Source: Ypsolopha sequella
Lineage: Eukaryota; Arthropoda; Insecta; Lepidoptera; Ypsolophidae
DNA: 64,000 bases
Assembly (NCBI GenBank): GCA_934047225.1
Contig: OW203989.1
Location: 12,003,977-12,067,976, forward strand
Direction of reading: 5' to 3'
The notes under the pieces are model-generated. The model had not been told where the DNA came from. It saw only the letters and a program-made list of their open reading frames with translations, and made no database searches. Shown here in pieces: positions 50,501-59,500 of the stretch. A program made the translations under genes and the position numbers. Numbering within the stretch: the first letter of the stretch is position 1; every line of letters starts with the position of its first letter.

Positions 50501-53500
50501 GTGCCTTAGAAACTTGAAATTTGCCACGAATAAGAGAGTTCTTCTGGTACAAGTGAAGGAATAAACCCGAAAACTATTAATTACTACGTGGAATATTACT
50601 TGACCAACTTATTTGTGCAGTTAATTTTATAGGTCTATGAAAGAAACATTAAAATTAAATAAAGCTTGTAATTTTTGTTAGAATTTTTTGAATGATACAG
50701 AACCCTCAAGGCGCGAGGCCTACTTGAACTTGATCGTTATTTATGTACATATGTATATCGCGTAAAAAAATTATACAATACAATACAATGTAGCTTTATT
50801 GTCACACCACAAAAACAAGAACACAATAAATTTTACTTTAAGTTAACACGAGAACAGAGGGTAAGTACAAATAAGTGATCTTATTGCTTAAAGCGATCTC
50901 TTCCAGACAACCTTAAGGTAGAAAAAATTGTACGATAGGATTGCTGAAGAGGCGCTGTTCAAAGAAAATAAGGTATATAAAATGGTAGCAAAGTTATATA
51001 AATAATAGTAGGTAAGTACTACATACATTATTAATTCTTATTAAAGTTAAAATTGAAAATGCGCAAAAGATTGCTATGCACTATGGTCATTTCCTTTGGC
51101 AACACGCTATGAGATTATACATCTTACCTATAATAAGGCGTTGTTTGAGGTCATTTCTTTGATAGAGAATTTCCTGTTATAAATTGTCCAAATGGTGCCT
51201 CATTGTGTGGAAGAGTCATGCGCAGTCTTCATTGCTGCAATTTGCATATATATATTCACGGCGCGACGGTCAATGTACGTAGTACAGTTATTTTATCAAT
51301 AGTCGATATAGCCTATTATGTTGACCAGGCAGGAATCAAGATAACCGCATCCAAATCCGTTGAGTGATTCTTGAGTAAATAATAATAATAAAAATACTTT
51401 CAGGTTATATCTGTACAGAGGCGAACATAAAGCTGTTTACCATTTTCTTCTAGTTAACCTGAGGCGTTGTAGAAAATGTAGGGTAGTGAGTTAAAACGGA
51501 ACAGACAGTCAACAATTATTCGTATTTCTTAATATTTTTTAAATTATTTTTAAATAAATTATTATTTCTAAAATCTTGCAAATCAATTCCCACAGCTTAA
51601 TTTTTAAATTTTCATTTTTTTTGTCAGAGAATATACGCCATTTTAGGACATAGTTTTCATTATTTTAGTATATAAATTAACCATTTTTTTTTATGATTTT
51701 TAAAGAATTGTCCTATGACCTTGTCACATACTGTTTGTGATGTGCGATTCTCAGAATAAGGAATGTGCGATTGCTTATAAAAAAGTGGTCTGTCTCTGTC
51801 CGTCTACTCATCTGTCATCTAGCTGTCAAATTAGTCTCAAGCAAATTATTATAAATTAATCTAGATAGCAAAGGACACATTTCTAAACAGCCATTACTCA
51901 AGTCACGTCACACGAGGGCAAATGGAAGTTAGAGCCTTTTCGTAAAAATATTCATCATCATGAGGTTTTTTAGACCAAAACTTCGTAAAAAACGGCTCAT
52001 TAAACCTAAATCTCGAAATGGTTTTCGAATTAACACACCTTAACATAATTTAATCTATGCCAACTATAAAACAAAGTCCTCCAGCCTCCCATAAAAGCAT
52101 TTTATTCCAGGATTCCTGGTGGACTTTGTATCCCTGCCCGTCGTATCAGGGTTCACCTCAGCGGCCGCCATCACCATCGCTTCTTCACAGATCAAGGGCC
52201 TCCTGGGTCTCAGTTTCAAAGCGGATACGTTTCTCGGAACGTGGAAGGGAGTGGCCGATCACATAGAAGAAGCCAGACTTGCTGATACGCTGCTGAGTGT
52301 AGGATGCTGCGTGGTGCTATTAGGAATGAAGGTGGGTGAAGGTTCAGTAAACGGAACTTTATTGCGTTCTTGTAGTTCAAATATTCATAGAGTTCAGGAG
52401 CCACTTGCGCAAGGTAATTTGAATTTTTTTTTGTCACAACTGTCTAGTTTTCCTGAGTTCATCTTATTAATAAGTTTGAATGTTGGTTTGTTTGTAAATG
52501 TTGACTCAACAACTAACGAGGAAACTTTTGTAACAATGTAGTTATAACGTTATACGCTTGTTGCGAAAAATATTCTTCCCTGAGAGTACTCAAAAACGAA
52601 ATTTATGCAGACAAAGCAGGATGTATTCTATCTCAATACTGTATAATATCCGTTAAGAGGCTATGCGAATTTTATATTTGTCACTGTCACTCCAAGCGAA
52701 AAATCGCGCAGTGCGAGAGGGGCGGATTCAGAGCAAAAGGAAAAAAATTTGGTTTTATATTTTTATTAAAAATCTAAAATACCTAGCAAAATTTCAAATA
52801 TCAAATCTCTAGATATTATAATATTATTAAAAAATTTATGCCCGTTTGACAACGACGGTGAACGCCGCGTCGTCGTCCTAAGAACGACACTCGGCTTGAT
52901 AATGCCGAAATTGTATCGGTGAAACGGTTGGCATATAGTCAACAACAATCACACGTGAGTTTTCAAGCCGTATGTAATAATAATTTTCTCTAGATATTGT
53001 TAAAACACACCTAATAAAATATGTTTGAGTTCTGTATATGGTTCCTATTTGTCAAACGAGGAGAAAAAGTGTGTTTTTCTAATTTCAAAACCCTAGATTA
53101 TATAGTCAAAATGCATATACCAGAAACTGATTATAATTTTCCATGTATTTCATGAAATACACAGAAAAGAAACACCCGTATTTTTTTCGCATATCGCCTT
53201 AATAATGAAGTTGCAAAAAAAATCATTTTTAGCATTTTTTTTTTTAATTTCTTTATTCATGGTTTTAATGAACATATGTAGGTATCACAAGTAACACATG
53301 ACAAAAACCTCGTAGGGTTTATCCATCATCCATCAGATCATCTTAGCTCGATATAACTTCGACCAAAATAAAATAAATGGACGGGCCACAGCGTACAGAT
53401 TTTTGAAGTTTGTAAAGTGAGCGCCGGCTCTCACTTCATCTCAGTCGGTCTCTGTTAGAAGAGTGACAAGTACGCTTATTATTAAATGTCATCCAAATAA

Positions 53501-56500
53501 CTGACGAAAAAATGCCTTCTTGTGCATTTACAAAGTTCAAAAAGCAAAATAAAGACTTACAATTAGGTATTGAAGTATAGTATATATCCAATTGCTTAGA
53601 CTCGTTATGAGTGAGCAAATTGTAAAGACAAGGCCCGTCCATTCATTTTATTTTGGTCGAAGCGATATAAGTTAGGTGAGGTATAAAATTAGGTTTTACA
53701 ATATTTTTATATAATAATAATGATTAAAAACTTATATAAAGATTTATTCATAATGTAGGTATTAAGATTTTGTCTATACGCGTATAATAGTACAATACTA
53801 GTATAATAGTAGGTAGTAGGTTTTTAAAATTAATTTTTGTTTGTTCGTATTTCTGTTTACATCATTATGTATTTAGTATTTTGTCAGATATGCCGTTTAG
53901 AGTTTCAGGTAGTAGGTACTTCCAAGTTCGCGTTCCGTAGGTGTTATTGTATCTTGGTACGAGTAGGATACCATGTATGCAATCGAGATAACCTACAACA
54001 CACAACGATATGGGCTATATCGTTGACAACACACATAAAGAGTAGTTTTTGCAACTTTTTGGACAAGTAGGGCTGTTCCATCATGAGACAGGACGCGTTT
54101 GAGCCACTAATTGTGAATGTAGAGTCTTATAATATTATTTTTCAATGCATGTGCTCGTAAAGGCCCACTTTTTATGCATCAAAACCGAACAGAAAGTCGA
54201 TTATTTTGCCCTAGGGCTTTATTATTATTATTATTTTTATTTATTTACAATGGTTGGCTAACCTGCAGCCTTTCCTGTGTACCATAGACGTTATACTTTT
54301 TCTTCCAATGTTTAACGGCTCTGGATACAGTCCTTTTGAGCCAATTATAATTTAAAGTTCACAAGATTATATTTGTTTTCATTTCCTCACACTATGCATT
54401 GAAAAATGTAGTATGATACACGGGCGTAAAAACAATAAATTACTCGGTTACGTTTAAAACACTCGCTACGCTCGTGTTTTAAATCGTCCTCGTAATTTAT
54501 TCCTTTGCGCCCTTGTAGTATAAACTACTATTATCGTTGGTTGATATGTTATGTAGTTGTGACATTTAATATTCACTTCCGGAGTATTGTGAACATTGTG
54601 AATAGTTGTGATTCACATCACAAGTCACAACACAAGGCCATAGCTGTAGGTAGTCATAATGATTGTAAAGATGAAGAGACTGGAATCAAAGTAACGGCAT
54701 TAATCTACAAAATTACGTTTCTGCAAACATAATCAGACTATAGATAAATAACTGATCAATGATCACTCGGTCACTGCAAGTAAAGATTTTGTTATAAGTA
54801 GCTGTCTTTTTAACCCCCAAAACAAACAAATTGGTGTTATAAGTTTGACGTGCGTATCTGTGTGTCTGTCTGTGGCATCATATCTCCCAAACGGTTGAAC
54901 CGATTTTGATTTAGTTTTTGTTTGAAAGGTGACTTGATCAAGAGTGTTCTTAACTACTAACTTTTGCCTGCGGCTTCGCTCGCGTTTGTTTAGTTTTTAT
55001 GTCGATCTATCGTAACAGTGAAAGAATTTTCAAAATCGGATCTCTAGTTATTAATGACTGTGTCCTTAGAGAACTGCCCGTCCCCTACGATGTCCCCAGG
55101 AAACAGCCCCAGGGAATAAACTATAGCCTGATTCAAGTGTGTTGGGGTGTTTTAAATTTTCTCTGGATATTATCCACTTAGTGCTATAACTTGTCAGCTT
55201 CGTGCTTACTCGATCACCAATCGGCGCGTGCTCAACCATCCTCCACCGCCACACCCCGCCGCATTCTCTCCGACGCCGTCCCCCAATCCCTGTACTGCGT
55301 GGGCGCGGTATGCACAAAGTTGACAAGCTATAATGACAACTCTAAATTTTATCCTTGAAGCATCCTTGGAGGCTAATCCAAGTTATTTTTTAGTAAAAGT
55401 TATTTATAGAAGGGTAGTATTTAAACGAGCGAATATAAATTCAAATTTAAGGTGTCAAAAATACTGAATATAGCATACTAAAATACCAAGTGAGCGAAAT
55501 ACTAAATAAATAATAATGTTGAAAACGGCGACTTGAAAATACAAATTTGAGTTGAGTTGAATAATTCTCAGGCGAAAAATTTTCTATCTTAACTTTAAGT
55601 CATAAAACTAGGGACGTTGCCTCGCTCCGCTTCGCTCCTTATTTTATTTACATGTAAAACCAACACGCTTCTCCTCGCTTCGCTCGTCGTCGCACCTTTT
55701 TTTGACTTTTGATGAAATATTTTCTATTTCATGCTTTAAATTCGCCCACTAAGTATTTTTAGTAACACGCTTTGGTATTTATTCCGGACACTCGATGTCG
55801 CTATTATATTTTTATCCGCCCGATTAATAATTTCCCTTTATAAAATACTTACTTTTGTTTCAGGCCTTAAAAGATATTCACATCAAAGATGCTGAGAACA
55901 AGAAGCGTGAACGCAGCATTAAGCTAATGCAGAAATCCGTCTGGTTTTTGAGTGTGGCCAGGAACGCTGTGGTGGTGGTGGCTACTGCGATCTTAGCTTA
56001 CTGCGTACACGTCTCGAAAAGAGAACCCTTCATTCTTACCGGTACAGTAACTTGATCAAGTTTTCTTAAAATAAATTACATTGGATATTTTTGCAAAATC
56101 TTGAATGAAATGGGTAGTTAGTAGGTATTGTACCAAGGTAAAACTATATTTTTTTGAATTTTTGTTGTTCTGTCTGTTCCATTTTAAATCCAAAACTACA
56201 CATCGGATTTGGATGTGGTTTTCTTTATTATTGCGGATATTTATTTATTTTATTTGGCGTATACAACAGGTTACAATCAGAAATATGACAATAGATAATT
56301 ACAAAGGTCTGTCAAGACTGTCACCCAAAAGCGCGCATGCACAGCATGCTAACTGTTATTAAAAAGAAAATAACTAAATTAAAAGGAAAATACTAATATT
56401 ATTGCTTAAATACTTAAAAACAGTAAAATACTTAAAAACTATTTTATGAAACAATCTGCTTGATTTGCCTTTTATAGGCAACTATTATTGATATTGTTTT

Positions 56501-59500
56501 AATAACCACCAAGCCAAAAACTGATGACAATAGTTTTTATTGAAAGATGCGGGCAAAAGCTATAATTAAACTAGTAATTTATGAAACAGTCTTTGTGTGG
56601 TCAGTGGTTCGAACATCTCAGCCACTAACGCGGAGGTCGTGTATACAAATGCCACAGGGGCACATTTCTGTAGGTCTGCGTATTTCTGGAGGCACATTTA
56701 GCTGTGAGTTTATGTTTGTGTCCGAAGACGGCGATAAGGCTCACCACCGATCACGTTGGGACGTAATAATCGTCGGTAAAACGTGGGTGTATGAGTGTGA
56801 ACTATGACTTGCACTTCACAAGATATACTGGAAATACCTCTGACACCCCCTCTGTCATTCATGTCGTGACGATGAATATTTTGACATATTTTTCACAAAC
56901 ATACAAGTATTTTTGAATAAAAGAAAAAAAAAACATTGACGAATACTTTCGAGTATTCCAGAAATATCTTCCTTTATAAAGTTAATACTTGCTATTGTCG
57001 ACTCTTGGTGAAACATCATCATGGTTGTATAAAACACTTTTACTGTTTCACAAATTGATTTGTGAAACAGTAAAAGTGTTTTATTCATCCATCTTCCTGT
57101 ACTGTTAGGACGCTTTATAGATAGATATAGATACTTTATGAACATATTCTTTCAGGTGATATCACCCCAGGGCTGCCGATACCAAAACTACCTCCATTCT
57201 CCACAGTTGTTGGCAACACAACGTACACTGCTGGAGAGATGTTCTCACATTTAGGATCGGGGCTGTTGGTCGTGCCTCTTGTCGCAATCATCGCTAACGT
57301 CGCTATAGCTAAGGCATTCTGTAAGTGATTGGTAAAATACATAGCACGTCCAACACTCATTACAAACTAATACTACTACACGAACACCAACCTATCCACA
57401 CACGTTAGGGTGTGTGCGTGCATATGCAGCAACTGCTGCTGGTATTAGTTAGGGGCATCCAGCATAACAAAATATAAAAAGATTATACTAAACGTCGACC
57501 AAAATAAAATGAATGGACGGGCCTTGTCTTTACAATTTGCTCACTCATAACGAGTCTAAGCAATTGGATATATACTTCAATACCTAATTTTTATTTTTAT
57601 GTTTATTTTGCTTTTTGCACTTTGTAAATGCACAAGAAGGTATTTTTTCGTCAGTTATTTGGATGGCATGTAATAATAAGCGTACGTGTCACTCTTCTAA
57701 CAGACAGAGACAGAGATGAAGTGAGAGCCGGCGCTCACTTTACAGACTTCAAAAATCTGTACGCTATGGCCCGTCCATTTATTTTATTTTGGTCGAAGAT
57801 ACTAAAAGTAGATACAAAAGTAGCGGTAGCTCAGGGGTAGAATGCTCCAATGAGTTTTTCGGAATCTATGTGCATAGTATTTGTATTACCTAATACTTAC
57901 CACTCGCTGAACGGTAAAGGAAAACATCGTGAGGAAACCTGCATGCCCTAAAAAGCATGTATTTGTGCCCAAAGTACGGCGATAGACTTCACCACTCGTT
58001 ACGTTGAGACGTAATAATCGTCTGTAAAAATAAATAAATAATAAAAATAGCTTTATTGTTCAAAAACAGAGCATTAACACAAGTTGCAAGGGCCCCTGTA
58101 CTAGACCTGAAATACCTGATTTACTGGGTACCCCGCTCTACCACCAAGAAGTCTGTGAACCGTGGGTGTATGTGATTTGCATTTCACAGTTCAACAACCT
58201 TACAACCGCAGAACATATCTTACAATTGATAGGAGCAGTATTACGAATCCTCAGCATAATGACAAATTAATCAATTTTGCAGCAAACGGTCGGAGGTTGG
58301 ATGCTACTCAAGAGATGGTTGCTTTAGGCGCTTGCAACTTATTAGGCGCTTTCTTCTCTTCGTTTCCCATAAACGGCTCTTTCACGCGTAGCGCTTTAAG
58401 CGATGCCTCAGGGGTAAGAACACCTGCCGCTGGTTTTTATACGGGTAAGATTTCTTTTCATTTATGATATCATTTTAAAGGCAGAGGTAGATTGTTCAGA
58501 CACTAATTCTCTGTGTATCAAGTTAAGAGTTTTGTTACCGAGTATATAATATCAATTAATCAGCTCTGACCGAATATAATCGCAGAGAGTGACTGTCACT
58601 GCCTTGGTCGCGCGCTTTGAGGTATTTTCTTATCCCTTGGTTAAAGTAGATATAAGTCATATATTGTATAGTATAAGTTTTATGTTGAAAAAAAGACATG
58701 ATCTTGCTAAGTTTCTTGCCCTTCTTCTTAGCAAGACTAATCGAATGGGCGGAGGTAGGCATGTATTTATATATGTAACCTATTAGTATGTAGTATATAG
58801 GATGGGATTTGGTCGGCCGCCTGGATTCGTGCTGGGGGCTCGGTTGGTGATCATTGAACCTTGTTCCTGGTCCCTGGCCGGGTCTCCGGTATGGGTTCGG
58901 GTGGCTGATTGGATTTTACCTTGTATAATATATATTTTACCTATCATTTTAATCGTAAATATATTGCTACATAAATTAAATAAACCTTTAATTTAGTTCA
59001 TGTACATTTATTATTTTATTACATATATTTTCTTTATTAGATTAAATTTGACGTGTAAAAAGTGTATAATATATATCTCTACCTGCTTTGCAACATAAAC
59101 TATTTGAATTTTTAATTTGAATTTGGCTTGTGTAGCCAAAATTCAACAGTGAATGTGCCACCACCAATATTGTTCATATTAAAAAAAAAAACATATTAGG
59201 TATTATATGTAAAGAGCAGTGTCCGTCAGGCATAGTGGCGTGCCCAGAAAATTTTTGCTGAAAAAGCAATGAAAAGATTAAGCTTGATAATAAATAAAAC
59301 CGGTCAAGTGCGAGTCAAACTCGCGTGCCTCGGGGTTCCATATCGTGGATGAAAAATTTATTTGTGTTAATTTTTTTCGTGAATTTCTTAACCGCTATAT
59401 TTTTCCTGTAATCTTTACGTTAACATATATATTGCCATGATTTTTTTTCATATTTTTCGGTCCACCAGTTTTGGAACGGACATTCATTTTTTTGTGGTTT

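Noticed and set aside
57628..57840. 70-codon open frame
   Set aside because: It lies within MITE family G copy 2, and the reverse copy at 53359 does not preserve it.
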